The notes: generated by a model not told the origin, from the sequence alone. A stretch of DNA of 64,000 nucleotides from Methylocella tundrae (GCF_901905185.1 NZ_CABFMQ020000153.1:1-64000); one strand, 5' to 3'; numbered from the stretch's first letter, positions 10,132 to 19,243 are shown. Translations and numbers: made by a program.

Positions 10132-11395
10132 CGCTCGCCTCCTCTAGCTGCGAGCGCAACTGATCCCGACCAACCAGATCGTTCAGGATGGTGTAGTTGC
10201 CGCGCTCTTTGCGGATGCGGCCGGCAATGATGCTTGGATCGATGCCGATCGTTTCTGCGTCGATCTTCACTGCCTCTTCCGACAGGGCGAAGCGGGACAG
10301 GCACTGATCCCACAATGCTTCCGGTATCAGCGCGTCGAGCGCGAATTTGTCAGCCTCCGCCTCGATCGCATCACCGTCATTGCCGCCTTCCTCGTCGAAG
10401 AAGTCGAAGCGCAAACCGTCGAAGAGATGCAGGAAGATGTGACCGAGCTCGTGCATCAGCACAAACCAGAAATTATCCAGACGGTCATAGCGTAGCGTAA
10501 GGCCTACAACCGGTGCCTCACCATCGGAGAGCATGGCCGCGCCGTCGAGATACGACCCCGGAAGGTGACGCTCGACGATGAGAACGATGCCTTTCTCCGC
10601 CAACAGATCGCGGGCACGCTTCGGCCCGTCTTTCCGTTTCGTAAGACGCACTAGCTCCGGCAGCCACCGGTCATCCAGTTCGAAGGTGCCGATCTCTCCC
10701 GCTTCGATTTTGCTGCGCGCCCGCTCCAGGATGCGCGCCTGCCACGCGAGCAGGGCGTATTCGTTCGGCACGTTCCCGCTGCGCATCTTCTTGCGATGAT
10801 ACGCCGTCGCAAATTGCGGTCCGGCCGCGTGCATGAAATATTCCTTCACGCGCTCGATCGGGTTTGCGCCGTGCGGCAGACCAAACCACTTGCGTTTGAT
10901 CATCTCCTTGTAGGGGAGTTGACCCCAGACTATGTCGTCGGCATCACCCCACGCGAACACCGATCCGCCGGCCTGCTTCGGTCCCTCAAAACTTCCTGAC
11001 GCCTTCACACCGAGCGCCTTCGAAATCTCGACCAGCCGACCAAGGCTTGCGCCCACGTAGTCGGTCGCCTCGTAGCGTTGCACCTGTTGCGGCTTCATGC
11101 CAAGTTTTTCAGCGAGGCCCGTCTGGCTTATGCCAGAGGCGATTCGCGCCTGCACCAGCACGCGCGGCAATTCTTCTAGCGCATAGGTTTTCGAGAATGA
11201 GACCTGGCCAGATTTCAGCAGATCGTATTCGGCAAGCTCGGCCTCGATATCGGCGATCTGGCTCTTGAGCCCATCGATCTCTGCCTGCTTGAGCCATGCC
11301 TTATCCGATGCGCGCGCCTTCGCAGCAACAAGCGCATCTTGCAACTTCGCTAGTTGCGTGTTCGATACGCCATACTGTCTGTCGCTGTAAATCAT
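10118..11395 (-). CDS. HTH domain fused to ImmA/IrrE-type metallopeptidase
   Basis: The start at 11395 forms an ATGA overlap with the preceding DUF6932 gene; a longer frame to 11518 exists but would overlap that gene deeply. The 425-residue product has a helical, probably coiled-coil N-terminus (about 12-58), an XRE-type HTH (about 73-130, with SQTGLAEKLGM) and a C-terminal zinc peptidase with H315-E316-L-G-H319 and a downstream acidic helix (EAEADKFAL). ImmA/IrrE peptidases cleave cognate repressors, and HTH-peptidase fusions often act as autoregulated antitoxins or phage-sensing switches. It is the best candidate to bind the palindrome at 11874-11891. Confidence 0.88.
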   Translation of the reverse strand: MIYSDRQYGVSNTQLAKLQDALVAAKARASDKAWLKQAEIDGLKSQIADIEAELAEYDLLKSGQVSFSKTYALEELPRVLVQARIASGISQTGLAEKLGMKPQQVQRYEATDYVGASLGRLVEISKALGVKASGSFEGPKQAGGSVFAWGDADDIVWGQLPYKEMIKRKWFGLPHGANPIERVKEYFMHAAGPQFATAYHRKKMRSGNVPNEYALLAWQARILERARSKIEAGEIGTFELDDRWLPELVRLTKRKDGPKRARDLLAEKGIVLIVERHLPGSYLDGAAMLSDGEAPVVGLTLRYDRLDNFWFVLMHELGHIFLHLFDGLRFDFFDEEGGNDGDAIEAEADKFALDALIPEALWDQCLSRFALSEEAVKIDAETIGIDPSIIAGRIRKERGNYTILNDLVGRDQLRSQLEEASDDLD

Positions 11396-11871
11396 GGCTG
11401 CACCTTCGCAGAGAGAAGTGGATCGGCCGAAAGCGAAATGGAGACGATCCCTTTCTGTTTTCCTGTAAAACGATCCAGTTGGAAAAAATCGACGAATGCC
11501 TGCCCGACATCCACGCACGTCATCGAGGACGGAAAGAACTCGCCCTTGAATGCCGCCTTCTGCGCTGCCCGACCGTTCGCAAATTCCAGGAACACGGGAT
11601 CAAGCTTGGCGGGATCGACCCCGGTAGCGTCCCAGCAGGCATCGAAGTCGCCGGGCTTTGGCTTGCCGGTCACATAGCTGCCGTCGAGATAGATCGTCGG
11701 ACATCCAGCCAATCGCAGCTTGCCAGAGGCGAGAACGAGGCCGTCGAAAAGCTCACGCCGCCAGGCATTCGTTGCGAAAGTAACCGCCACATCTTCTAAA
11801 TTCGCTGCGTACGCCCCAGGGGGCAGAACGGTCCACGGAGAGCCGCGCAATGGGACGAGGGCAGGAATCAT
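11392..11871 (-). CDS. DUF6932-family protein, nucleotidyltransferase-like
   Basis: This 159-residue first gene of the cassette operon resembles the DUF6932 family. G64-S65 followed by nine residues and D75-F-D77 reproduces the GS-X9/10-DxD signature of minimal nucleotidyltransferases, so it may transfer a nucleotide to a protein or RNA. A third acidic residue of the fold is not obvious. The ATG lies only two bases downstream of an 18-bp palindrome and has no Shine-Dalgarno sequence, suggesting leaderless or tightly repressed translation. It overlaps the next gene by four bases (ATGA). Toxin activity would fit but is unproven. Confidence 0.72.
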   Translation of the reverse strand: MIPALVPLRGSPWTVLPPGAYAANLEDVAVTFATNAWRRELFDGLVLASGKLRLAGCPTIYLDGSYVTGKPKPGDFDACWDATGVDPAKLDPVFLEFANGRAAQKAAFKGEFFPSSMTCVDVGQAFVDFFQLDRFTGKQKGIVSISLSADPLLSAKVQP

Positions 11872-11873
11872 GA

Positions 11874-11891
11874 TACAACAATAATGTTGTA
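11874..11891. promoter_or_regulatory. perfect inverted repeat, probable operator of the cassette
   Basis: TACAACA-ATAA-TGTTGTA is a perfect 7-bp inverted repeat with a 4-base centre, two bases from the DUF6932 start codon. The position, dyad symmetry and presence of an HTH protein in the same operon suggest autoregulation. Confidence 0.6.
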
Positions 11892-12210
11892 ATCTCCAAA
11901 AAGCAAGCGCGGGATGGCTTGGGCATCCCGGTTGCTGCGGGATTCAGATTGGGAAGCCCAGATGGAACGCCAAAGGGAGAAGATTCCCGGTGGCGAATGC
12001 CTTCGCAACGTTTAGGTAGGCGCCCTTGGGCACACGCCATATTCCGCTATCGCACTTCGCCGTCACCAAGCTGCCCTTCCGTTCCCGACCCGACCCGGCC
12101 GTGAACCGAATGTCCTTTTCCCCCCATCCCGGCTCGCAAGCGGACTGTCCGCTTCCCACCCCGTGCAGAAGTTCAAATCGACCCAGTTCTCCCTAACCGC
12201 CCGCTTGGCG
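11892..12210. other. intergenic region at the right border of the cassette, with two palindromes
   Basis: No convincing gene is present. GGGATG at 11911-11916 pairs with CATCCC at 11924-11929 as a short hairpin. AAGCGGAC at 12138-12145 and GTCCGCTT at 12147-12154 form an 8-bp perfect palindrome around a single T, about 57 bases downstream of the NADH dehydrogenase stop. Neither is followed by a T-run, so they are weak terminator candidates. Confidence 0.45.
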
Positions 12211-13494
12211 CTAAGCCTTATCCTCCCCCGCCCATTGCTTGCCTTGCGTGATGAGCCGGGCGCTTCGCTGGCCGAGGGAGTAGATCCATAGCCAGCTCAA
12301 GGCGACGCCGAGCCGATTGCGCAGGCCGATGAGAAAGTAGATGTGGACGATGCCCCACAGCCACCAGGCGAGCGATCCGCGCACCTTGATCCAGCCGAAA
12401 TCGGCGATCGCCGCGCGCTTGCCGATCGTCGCCAGACTGCCCGCGTGCTTGTACTGGAACGGACCCAGCGCCGGCTTGCCTTGCAGCCGCGCCTTGATGA
12501 CCTCGGCCACATAGGCGCCTTCCTGCTTGGCCGCCGGCGCTATTCCCGGCACAGGATTGCCGTCGGGGCCGTTGATCGCGATCGTATCGCCGATCGCAAA
12601 AATGTTCGGATGGCCGGGAACGGTGAGATCGGGCTCGACGATGACGCGCCCGACCCGGTCGGCCGGCGCCCCAAGCCATTCGGCGGCGCGCGAGGCCTGC
12701 ACGCCGGCGGCCCAAAGGATCGTCTTCGCCGCCAGCTTCTCGCCGCCGAAGACGACGCCCTCCGCGCTGCAATTCGAGACAGGGTTGCCAAGCTTGACCT
12801 CGACGCCAAGCCGGTCGAGCGCCTTTTGGGCATAGGCCGAAAGTTCTTCCTTGAAGCCGGGAAGGATGCGCGGCCCCGCCTCGATCAGCACGACGCGCGC
12901 GGTCCGCGTATCAATATGGCGGAAGTCCTCGCGCAGGTTCTCATGCGCCAGCTCGGCGATGGTGCCGGCGAGTTCGACGCCGGTCGGACCCGCCCCGATG
13001 ATGACGAAGGTGAGCAGCGCCGCCTTTTTAGTCGGATCGGTCTCGCGCTCGGCGCGCTCGAAGGCGAGCAGAATGCGCCGGCGGATGGTCGTCGCGTCCT
13101 CAAGGGTTTTAAGGCCGGGCGCGAAGGGCTCCCATTCGTCATGGCCGAAATAGGCGTGCCGCGCGCCGGTGGCGAGAACCAGCGTGTCGTAAGCGATCTC
13201 GGCGCCGTCCTCGAGCAGGACCTTGCGGCGCCCGGCGTCGACGCCCGCGACCGCGCCGAGCAGGGTCTCGACCTCTTTGCGCTTATAGACCAGATGACGG
13301 ACCGGCCACGCAATCTCCGATGTCGCGAGCGAGGTCGTCGCGACCTGATAGAGCAGCGGCTGAAACAGGTGGTGGTTGCGCCGATCGAGGATCGTGATGG
13401 TCACCGGCGCGCCGGCGAGGTTATGGACCACCTGAAGTCCGCCAAAGCCGGCTCCGACGACGACGACATGGTGTGGGGCGGGATGATCTGTCAA
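12211..13494 (-). CDS. ndh: type II NADH dehydrogenase (NAD(P)/FAD-dependent oxidoreductase)
   Basis: This 427-residue single-subunit flavoprotein transfers electrons from NADH to the quinone pool at the inner face of the membrane without pumping protons. An FAD-binding Rossmann motif starts at residue 10 (VVVVGAGFGGLQ) and an NAD-binding one near residue 166 (VIIGAGPTGVELAG). The second FAD contact is FAIGDT, followed by the PAAKQEG and RNRLGV regions usual in NDH-2. The C-terminal hydrophobic stretch (SLAWWLWGIVHIYFLIGL) anchors it to the membrane. It is monocistronic. It allows NADH oxidation uncoupled from the proton-motive force. Confidence 0.93.
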   Translation of the reverse strand: MTDHPAPHHVVVVGAGFGGLQVVHNLAGAPVTITILDRRNHHLFQPLLYQVATTSLATSEIAWPVRHLVYKRKEVETLLGAVAGVDAGRRKVLLEDGAEIAYDTLVLATGARHAYFGHDEWEPFAPGLKTLEDATTIRRRILLAFERAERETDPTKKAALLTFVIIGAGPTGVELAGTIAELAHENLREDFRHIDTRTARVVLIEAGPRILPGFKEELSAYAQKALDRLGVEVKLGNPVSNCSAEGVVFGGEKLAAKTILWAAGVQASRAAEWLGAPADRVGRVIVEPDLTVPGHPNIFAIGDTIAINGPDGNPVPGIAPAAKQEGAYVAEVIKARLQGKPALGPFQYKHAGSLATIGKRAAIADFGWIKVRGSLAWWLWGIVHIYFLIGLRNRLGVALSWLWIYSLGQRSARLITQGKQWAGEDKA

Positions 13495-13742
13495 TGGCTG
13501 GCCCTGTTCTGTGTCTGCCCTCGGACATTAACCGATAAACGTGAATAAATGCCGATGCCTCGATTTTAGCGCCTCATTGTGCGTCTGGCGATCCGGCTTC
13601 CGGCGCGCTTCCCCAGCCGCTGGAGACCTGCTATCGAGCCTGATCCATAAGCTTCGCCGCGAGAGCCCGCGACGCGGCGCCTTTTGCGCCAGACGTTGCG
13701 GCCCCAAACCGTGCGGCCCAAGGTCAGATTGGGGTCGCCCGC

Positions 13743-14756
13743 ATGACTGCTTCCCGGTTCCGGCGCTTTTCGCGACGCGGCGGCGTTTTCCTGATTTGCG
13801 TGCTCCTCCTTGGCTCGGCGGTCTGGGCGAGCTTTGCGCTCTGGTTTCAATTGCCGCTCCCGGGCGGGTTGAAGCTCGCCGTCATCGCCCTGTTCGACGG
13901 TCTTGCCGCGCTGACCCTCGCCGGAGTGTTCTGGCGTCCTCTCCGGGGCGCCTGGATCGCCTATGCCCTCGCCTTCGCCGGTCTGCTCGGCTGGTGGGCG
14001 ACCATTCTGCCAAGCAACGACCGCGACTTCGCTCCCGATGTCGCGCATGGCGTCACGGGAATCGTGCGCGGCGATGAATTGACCCTTGAAAACGTGCGTA
14101 ATTTCACCTGGGCCTCGCCGACGGATTTTTCCGAGCATTGGGAAGAACGGCGCTATGACCTTGCGAAACTCAGCTCGGTCGATTTCTATCTCGTTTATTT
14201 CATGGGGCCGCTGATCGCCCATTCGATGGTGAGCTTCGGCTTCGAGGACGGACGCCATCTCATGTTCTCGATCGAGATCCGCAAGGAGCGCGGCGAGGCT
14301 TTTTCCGCGATCGCAGGATTCTTCAAAAGATATGAGCTCGTCTTTCTCGCCGCCGACGAACGCGATTTCCTGTTTCTGCGCAAAGCCGAGGATGAGGATG
14401 TCCGGCTTTTTCGGATCAAAACCTCGCCGCAGGCGGGGCGCGCGCTGCTGCTGCAATATGTCCGCGACGCGAACCAGCTCGCGGCCCACCCGCAATTCTA
14501 CAATACGCTGACGGCGAATTGCACGACGAGCATTTTCCTGATGCTGCGCACGCTGTCGCCGACATTTCCACTCGACTGGCGGGTTCTGCTTAACGGATTT
14601 TTGCCCTCCTACGCCTATCAGCACGGCCTCATCGACACCTCGATTCCCCTCCCGGAGGTGATCGCCCGCGCGGCTGTGACGGATCGCATCACGATGGGGC
14701 TGAGCGAGGTCGAATTCGGCCAAAGGCTACGAGAAGGTCTGCCGGACCCGAATTGA
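13743..14756 (+). CDS. DUF4105-domain membrane-anchored protein
   Basis: The 337-residue product has about three N-terminal transmembrane segments (residues 14-85) followed by a large periplasmic domain of the DUF4105 (Lnb N-terminal periplasmic) family. Recognisable parts are NVRNFTWASPTDFSEHWEERRYDL, which I read as two shorter blocks (NFTW and EHWEERRYDL), and NTLTANCTTSIF with its conserved Cys. The Cys-containing NCTT motif and the preceding His/Tyr-rich block make a papain/NlpC-like fold plausible. A related domain in Lnb supports lipoprotein acylation. The substrate here is unknown. A long antisense frame covers the gene and is treated as a shadow. Confidence 0.8.
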   Translation: MTASRFRRFSRRGGVFLICVLLLGSAVWASFALWFQLPLPGGLKLAVIALFDGLAALTLAGVFWRPLRGAWIAYALAFAGLLGWWATILPSNDRDFAPDVAHGVTGIVRGDELTLENVRNFTWASPTDFSEHWEERRYDLAKLSSVDFYLVYFMGPLIAHSMVSFGFEDGRHLMFSIEIRKERGEAFSAIAGFFKRYELVFLAADERDFLFLRKAEDEDVRLFRIKTSPQAGRALLLQYVRDANQLAAHPQFYNTLTANCTTSIFLMLRTLSPTFPLDWRVLLNGFLPSYAYQHGLIDTSIPLPEVIARAAVTDRITMGLSEVEFGQRLREGLPDPN

Positions 14757-14971
14757 TCCTTAAAGGCGCGGCGATTGGTCGTTCGCCGGCCAAGCCAATC
14801 CGGCCTTTCTTTTGCATTGCAATAAAATCACTGTGACACAGGGAAAAACGGGTCGCCACGGGCGTTGTGGCGTGTAGATTCGCCGGGTCGCCAATCAGGC
14901 TGCCGATCGCGGGCTTGCCCCGGGCAAGCCGCGACCCCCCGCTAAAAATAGACGCTCAAAGGCCCCCAAGC

Positions 14972-16210
14972 ATGTCAGCACATTTTCGCGGGCGGACGCC
15001 CGCCGCTCCATCGCGAACCGCTTTGGTCGAATTTTCACTCGCGGTCGGCGGCTTCGGCATCGGCGCCGGCGAATTCGCCATCATGGGCCTGCTGCCGAAT
15101 GTCGCCGGGGGTGTCGGCGTCTCGACCCCGACGGCGGGCCATGTCATCAGCGCCTACGCCCTTGGCGTCGTCGTCGGCGCGCCGATCATCACCGTTCTCT
15201 TTGCAAGGCTGCCGCGCCGCACGCTTCTGCTGGCGCTGATGGCGGTGTTTGCGCTCGGCAATTTCGCCAGCGCCTCCGCGCCCGGCTATGCGTCGCTGAT
15301 GGCGCTGCGCTTCATGACAGGCCTGCCGCATGGGGCCTATTTCGGCGTCGCGGCTCTTGTCGCCGCCGAGATGGCGGGCCCCGGCAAGCGCGCGCAGGCG
15401 GTCGGCCGCGTCATGCTCGGCCTTACCGTCGCAACGCTCATCGGCGCGCCGCTTGCGACCTCGATCGGGCAGGGACTCGGCTGGCGCACAGCTTTCGCGC
15501 TTGTCGGCGCCATTGGCGCCCTCACCGTCGCGCTGGTCGCGCTGTTCGTCCCGCATGATCCCGCCGACGTCGAGGCGAGCCCCATGCGCGAGCTTGGCGC
15601 TTTCCGGCGGCCGCAGGTCTGGCTCGCCCTTGGCGTTGGCGCGATCGGATCTGGCGGCCTCTTCGCCATCTTCAGCTATATCACGCCGACTCTGACCGAG
15701 GTTGCAGGCGTTCCGCTCCACCTCGTGCCCTTCGCGCTCTGCGCCTTCGGCGCCGGCATGATCGCGGGAAACATCGTTGGCGGCTGGCTCGCCGACCGCG
15801 CCCTGATGCCGACCATCGGCGGCGGCCTCATCTGGAACGGCGCCATGATGGGGCTATTTTATTTCACCTCCGGCCACGCGGTTCTCGCCGTCATCAATGT
15901 TTTTCTGATCGGAACCGCCTTCGTGCTCGTGCCGGGCGTTCAGACGCGCCTCATGGATGTCGCCGGCGACGCCCAGACGCTCGCCGCCGCGCTCAATCAT
16001 TCAGCCTTCAATATCGCCAATGCGCTCGGCGCCTATGTCGGCGGCCTTGCCATCTCCGCCGGCTATGGATGGCGCTCAACGAGCCTGGTCGGCGTCGGCT
16101 TCGCCCTCGCCGGTTTTGCGATCTTCTGCGTTTCGCTCGCCCTTGACGCGGCGCGGCGCTCAGCCACTCGCCGCCCGCGCCTTCGCATGCCGAGCGAACA
16201 GGAGTCGTGA
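14972..16210 (+). CDS. MFS transporter, drug/sugar efflux type (AraJ/YdhP-like)
   Basis: I place the start at 14972, giving 412 residues, because the frame upstream of it does not look like protein. There are twelve predicted membrane segments. The family signs are GAGEFAIMGLLPNVA in helix 1, the helix 2-3 loop RLPRRTLLLAL, and the helix 4-5 motif FMTGLPHGAYFGVAALVAAEM, characteristic of the DHA1 AraJ/YdhP group that exports sugars, arabinose-like compounds or drugs. The substrate cannot be predicted. It stands alone between the DUF4105 gene and a convergent oxidoreductase. Confidence 0.88.
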   Translation: MSAHFRGRTPAAPSRTALVEFSLAVGGFGIGAGEFAIMGLLPNVAGGVGVSTPTAGHVISAYALGVVVGAPIITVLFARLPRRTLLLALMAVFALGNFASASAPGYASLMALRFMTGLPHGAYFGVAALVAAEMAGPGKRAQAVGRVMLGLTVATLIGAPLATSIGQGLGWRTAFALVGAIGALTVALVALFVPHDPADVEASPMRELGAFRRPQVWLALGVGAIGSGGLFAIFSYITPTLTEVAGVPLHLVPFALCAFGAGMIAGNIVGGWLADRALMPTIGGGLIWNGAMMGLFYFTSGHAVLAVINVFLIGTAFVLVPGVQTRLMDVAGDAQTLAAALNHSAFNIANALGAYVGGLAISAGYGWRSTSLVGVGFALAGFAIFCVSLALDAARRSATRRPRLRMPSEQES

Positions 16211-16230
16211 TTTTCGCGAAAAGGCGGCGT

Positions 16231-17220
16231 TCAGACGGTCACGACGATTTTGCCGATTTGCTGGTTTGATTCGAGGAAGCGATGCGCCTCGACGATCTGA
16301 TCAAGCGGAAAAGTTTTCGCGATGACGGGCCTCAAGGCTCCTTTGGCGAGGCCGTCGACCACGAAGCTTTTGGCGCGCTGCAATCGCGCCGGATCTCCTG
16401 TGATCTCCATCAGCACATAACCGCGAATGGTCAGCAGATTGCGCAGCAAATCGAAGAGGGGCAGCGGGGTCGGCTCCGGGCTCAATGCGCCATATTGGAA
16501 AATGATCCCGTGGCGCGCCGAGGCCGCGGCGAGCTTTGCAAGCGTCGGCCCGCCGACTGGATCGAAGGTCACGCGGGCGCCCTGTCCATTGGTGATGCGT
16601 CCGACTTCCGCGACAAGATCCTGCTCTTCGGTGGCGATGACATGCGCGGCGCCCAATTCCTGCAGCCGCGCGCGCTTGGCGCTCGTGCGGGTCAGGGCGA
16701 TGGGAGTCGCTCCGACCATATTGGCGATCTGGATCGCAGCTATCCCGACGCTGCTCGAGGCGGCGGGAATGAGAACAGCGTCTGCGGCGGAAAGCCTGGC
16801 GATGTCGATCAGCGCGCCATAGGCGGTGACATACATCATCCAGGCGGCGGCGGCTTCCACGAAGGAGAGATTTGGCGGATGTTTGATCACGGCGAAGGCC
16901 GGAGCGAGGACAAGCTCGCCATAAAGGCCGTATTGGTTCAACGAAAAAGCGGGGATAACGCTCACCGCGTCGCCGATCGCAAATCCCGTGACGCCCTCGC
17001 CGATCGATTCGATCTCGCCCGCGGCCTCATAGCCAAGGCCCGCCGGCAGCTTCGGCTCTTCGAGATATTGCCCGGACCGGAACATCGCTTCCGCGCGATT
17101 GACGCCTATCGCCTTGACGCGAATGCGCACCTCGCCCGCAGCCGGGGCAGGAACGTCAAGGTCGACGAGATGAAGAACATCCGGCGGGCCGATTTTATCG
17201 AAGCGGACATGACGGGACAT
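16231..17220 (-). CDS. zinc-independent quinone oxidoreductase / MDR-family alcohol dehydrogenase
   Basis: AAGGAG eight bases upstream supports the ATG at 17220, giving 329 residues. It is a medium-chain reductase: a GroES-like N-terminal domain (GEVRIRVKAIGVNRAEAMFRSG) and a Rossmann domain with the cofactor loop AASSSVGIAAIQIANMVGA. There the Ala-Ala-Ser-Ser pattern replaces the usual GxGxxG, as in QOR-type NADPH:quinone reductases. The structural zinc cysteines of classical alcohol dehydrogenases are absent. The likely reaction is NADPH-dependent reduction of quinones or enones. It ends 20 bases from the convergent transporter gene. Confidence 0.88.
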   Translation of the reverse strand: MSRHVRFDKIGPPDVLHLVDLDVPAPAAGEVRIRVKAIGVNRAEAMFRSGQYLEEPKLPAGLGYEAAGEIESIGEGVTGFAIGDAVSVIPAFSLNQYGLYGELVLAPAFAVIKHPPNLSFVEAAAAWMMYVTAYGALIDIARLSAADAVLIPAASSSVGIAAIQIANMVGATPIALTRTSAKRARLQELGAAHVIATEEQDLVAEVGRITNGQGARVTFDPVGGPTLAKLAAASARHGIIFQYGALSPEPTPLPLFDLLRNLLTIRGYVLMEITGDPARLQRAKSFVVDGLAKGALRPVIAKTFPLDQIVEAHRFLESNQQIGKIVVTV

Positions 17221-17322
17221 AGCGGAACTCCTTGAGAGGTTTGCGCCTCGCCCCATCCGGACCCATGTCGCGACCTGAACGCCGCCGCGGGCCGCGCAAT
17301 CGCAAGCTCGGCAAAAATGCGC

Positions 17323-17958
17323 TCAGATGACGTCTCCGATCAACTTGAGAGCGAGCGCCTCCTGCGCGTCGAGATACCAATTCTGCGGCGCCTTGGCGAT
17401 CACTTCGTCGAGAGTGAGGGGCGACTCTTCGATCAGCGCGGCAAACCCTTCGCGCTCGATCGTGATGCCGTTCTGGATCTCGTGCGCCAGCGCCTTGGCG
17501 ATCGAAAGACAGCCTTGGAGCGGCCCCTCGAAATGGACCATCTTGTCGAGCTTGCGTTCATGGATCATCAGCCGCGCATCGCGCTCGAGCCAGCGATCGG
17601 CGACCGGAAACCCCGCCATGAAGGTGACCCCCGCCGAATAGACCGCGGACTTGCCGAAAAAGATGAAACGGCAGCCTTCCGCCGCGCGCAAAAGGCGAAG
17701 ATCGGCGGCCATGGCGCGGGCGACTTCGGGATCCCCGCCGAGCGTCGTCAAGGCGATCACGAAAGGCCCGGCGCCCGACAGCGCCGCGACCTGCCCCTGA
17801 AATTTTTCGTGCATCGCGTCGTTCACCGGTCCGGCCAGGCGGATGTCCGGCCGCGCCAATCGGGCAAGCAGCGTTTTGTCCCGCGCGGCGGCGCTCGGCC
17901 CGGCTGCGCTTTCACACTCTGAGAGCTCGCTGTTAGCCTTGACGTTGTCCAAGCGCAT
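17323..17958 (-). CDS. ClpP-like (S14-fold) peptidase homologue
   Basis: The start at 17958 sits just after a GGCGGGGG stretch and gives 211 residues. The fold is ClpP/crotonase-like: T-T-L-G-G-D at 71-76 in the oxyanion-loop position, S108 in YSAGVTFMAG at the nucleophile position and H133 in LMIHERK at the catalytic-His position. It differs from true ClpP in the non-canonical surroundings of the Ser and in an N-terminal extension, so it may be an active serine peptidase or a degenerate relative. No Clp ATPase is nearby. It is followed after about 90 bases upstream by the oxidoreductase's opposite end on the same strand. Confidence 0.75.
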   Translation of the reverse strand: MRLDNVKANSELSECESAAGPSAAARDKTLLARLARPDIRLAGPVNDAMHEKFQGQVAALSGAGPFVIALTTLGGDPEVARAMAADLRLLRAAEGCRFIFFGKSAVYSAGVTFMAGFPVADRWLERDARLMIHERKLDKMVHFEGPLQGCLSIAKALAHEIQNGITIEREGFAALIEESPLTLDEVIAKAPQNWYLDAQEALALKLIGDVI

Positions 17959-18066
17959 CCCCCGCCACGATAAGGAACACAGCTGAAACTCGACGGGAGG
18001 CGAAGAGTTCCAGCGTTCTTCGCATAAGGACAAGAGGATGCGGGTACAGGCTTGCGGCGCGCGGAG

Positions 18067-19230
18067 CTATTTGGCGGCGACGAGTTCCTTGAAGACAGCC
18101 ATCGCCATATCGCCATAAGCGCGCCAGCCGCCGAAGCCTTGCACTTTTGCGAGTGCTTTCGTGCCCATCGCCTGTCGCTCGTCCGGGTGGTCAGCCATGT
18201 ATTGCAACCGCTCGGTCAGCGCGTCGACATCTCGAATGGGAATGATGAATCCCTCTTCGCCATCGGTGACGATATCCTCGGCCCCCGTATTCGTCGATGC
18301 GATCACCGGGCAGCCGCATGCCATGGCCTGCGCGAGAACGAGCGCCAATCCCTCCTCGATGCTGGGTAGCGCCATGACGTGGCTACGGCTCATTAAGGTC
18401 TTCAGCTCACTTTGTGGCACCGGGCCGACAACACGGGCGGTCTCGGGCCAAAGATCACGGCGGCGCAGCATCTCTATCACCTCCAGGTTCTCGATGCCGA
18501 CAAAGGTCAGGCTCTTGGCCGGGTGATCGAGCTTCTGAAAAGCTTGTACTAGATAAGGGACCCCCTTGCGGAGACTCATAGCTCCTACGAACAGAACATC
18601 GAAACGGCCTTCCTCGGGCTGTCCGACGGGTTCAAATCGCAACAAATTCACGCCGTAGGGCAGCTTACGCAGTTTCTCAGGAGCAATCCCCTGACTGACG
18701 AAGCTTCGATAGACGAAGCTCGACGGAATCGTTATGCGGTCGGCTTCCGCATATTCGGCCTCTTCGGCGTCAACCGTGCGCGGATCGACCGTTTCGCCGG
18801 ACAGACCCCATAGCTCCTGCTCCTCTTTTTGAAGCTGGCGCTGCACGCGAATATGCGAAGAGCCGCGGTCGCACACATAGAAAGATCCTTGAGAATGGGC
18901 GCGTTTGCCGGCCGCTAGGGAAGAACCGGACAACCCCATATAGACGTCGCAAGGCGGGAGATTGCGCGCGACAAAGGCGGCGAAGGCGGTCGCGTCGAGA
19001 TGCTCCCATTGCCACAGCCACGATCGCGGCAGACGGTCGCGCCAACGAGCCGCCATATACGGGGCGTGGAAAAATGGAAAAGTGTGGATCAACTCTTGTG
19101 GCAGAGCTTCATGACGAAGCTTGAAGCGGGGATAGCTTGAATAGATCCCGGCCAGCGCCTCCCGCGCATAGAGCTCCCGCGCGAGGTCGAAGGTGTGGAA
19201 CTTGCCGTTCGCGGAGAGCGCGATTTTCAA
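18067..19230 (-). CDS. glycosyltransferase family 4 protein
   Basis: I choose a TTG start at 19230, preceded by AGGAG, because it falls just after the flippase stop and begins LKIALSANGKFHTF, the usual first strand of GT-B enzymes; the product is 387 residues. The C-terminal nucleotide-sugar domain has VLFVGAMSLRKGVPYLVQAF and the acidic retaining-enzyme motif EEGLALVLAQAMACGCPVIAS. It probably adds a sugar to a lipid-linked cell-surface glycan, and the adjoining flippase would then translocate that glycan. Donor and acceptor are unknown. Confidence 0.88.
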   Translation of the reverse strand: MKIALSANGKFHTFDLARELYAREALAGIYSSYPRFKLRHEALPQELIHTFPFFHAPYMAARWRDRLPRSWLWQWEHLDATAFAAFVARNLPPCDVYMGLSGSSLAAGKRAHSQGSFYVCDRGSSHIRVQRQLQKEEQELWGLSGETVDPRTVDAEEAEYAEADRITIPSSFVYRSFVSQGIAPEKLRKLPYGVNLLRFEPVGQPEEGRFDVLFVGAMSLRKGVPYLVQAFQKLDHPAKSLTFVGIENLEVIEMLRRRDLWPETARVVGPVPQSELKTLMSRSHVMALPSIEEGLALVLAQAMACGCPVIASTNTGAEDIVTDGEEGFIIPIRDVDALTERLQYMADHPDERQAMGTKALAKVQGFGGWRAYGDMAMAVFKELVAAK

Positions 19231-19243
19231 GGGGGGCTCCTGT

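Noticed and set aside
12343..13548. 401-codon plus-strand open frame
   Set aside because: Antisense to type II NADH dehydrogenase; no recognisable domain.
13566..14723. 385-codon minus-strand open frame
   Set aside because: Fully antisense to the DUF4105 gene, whose protein has clear family motifs.
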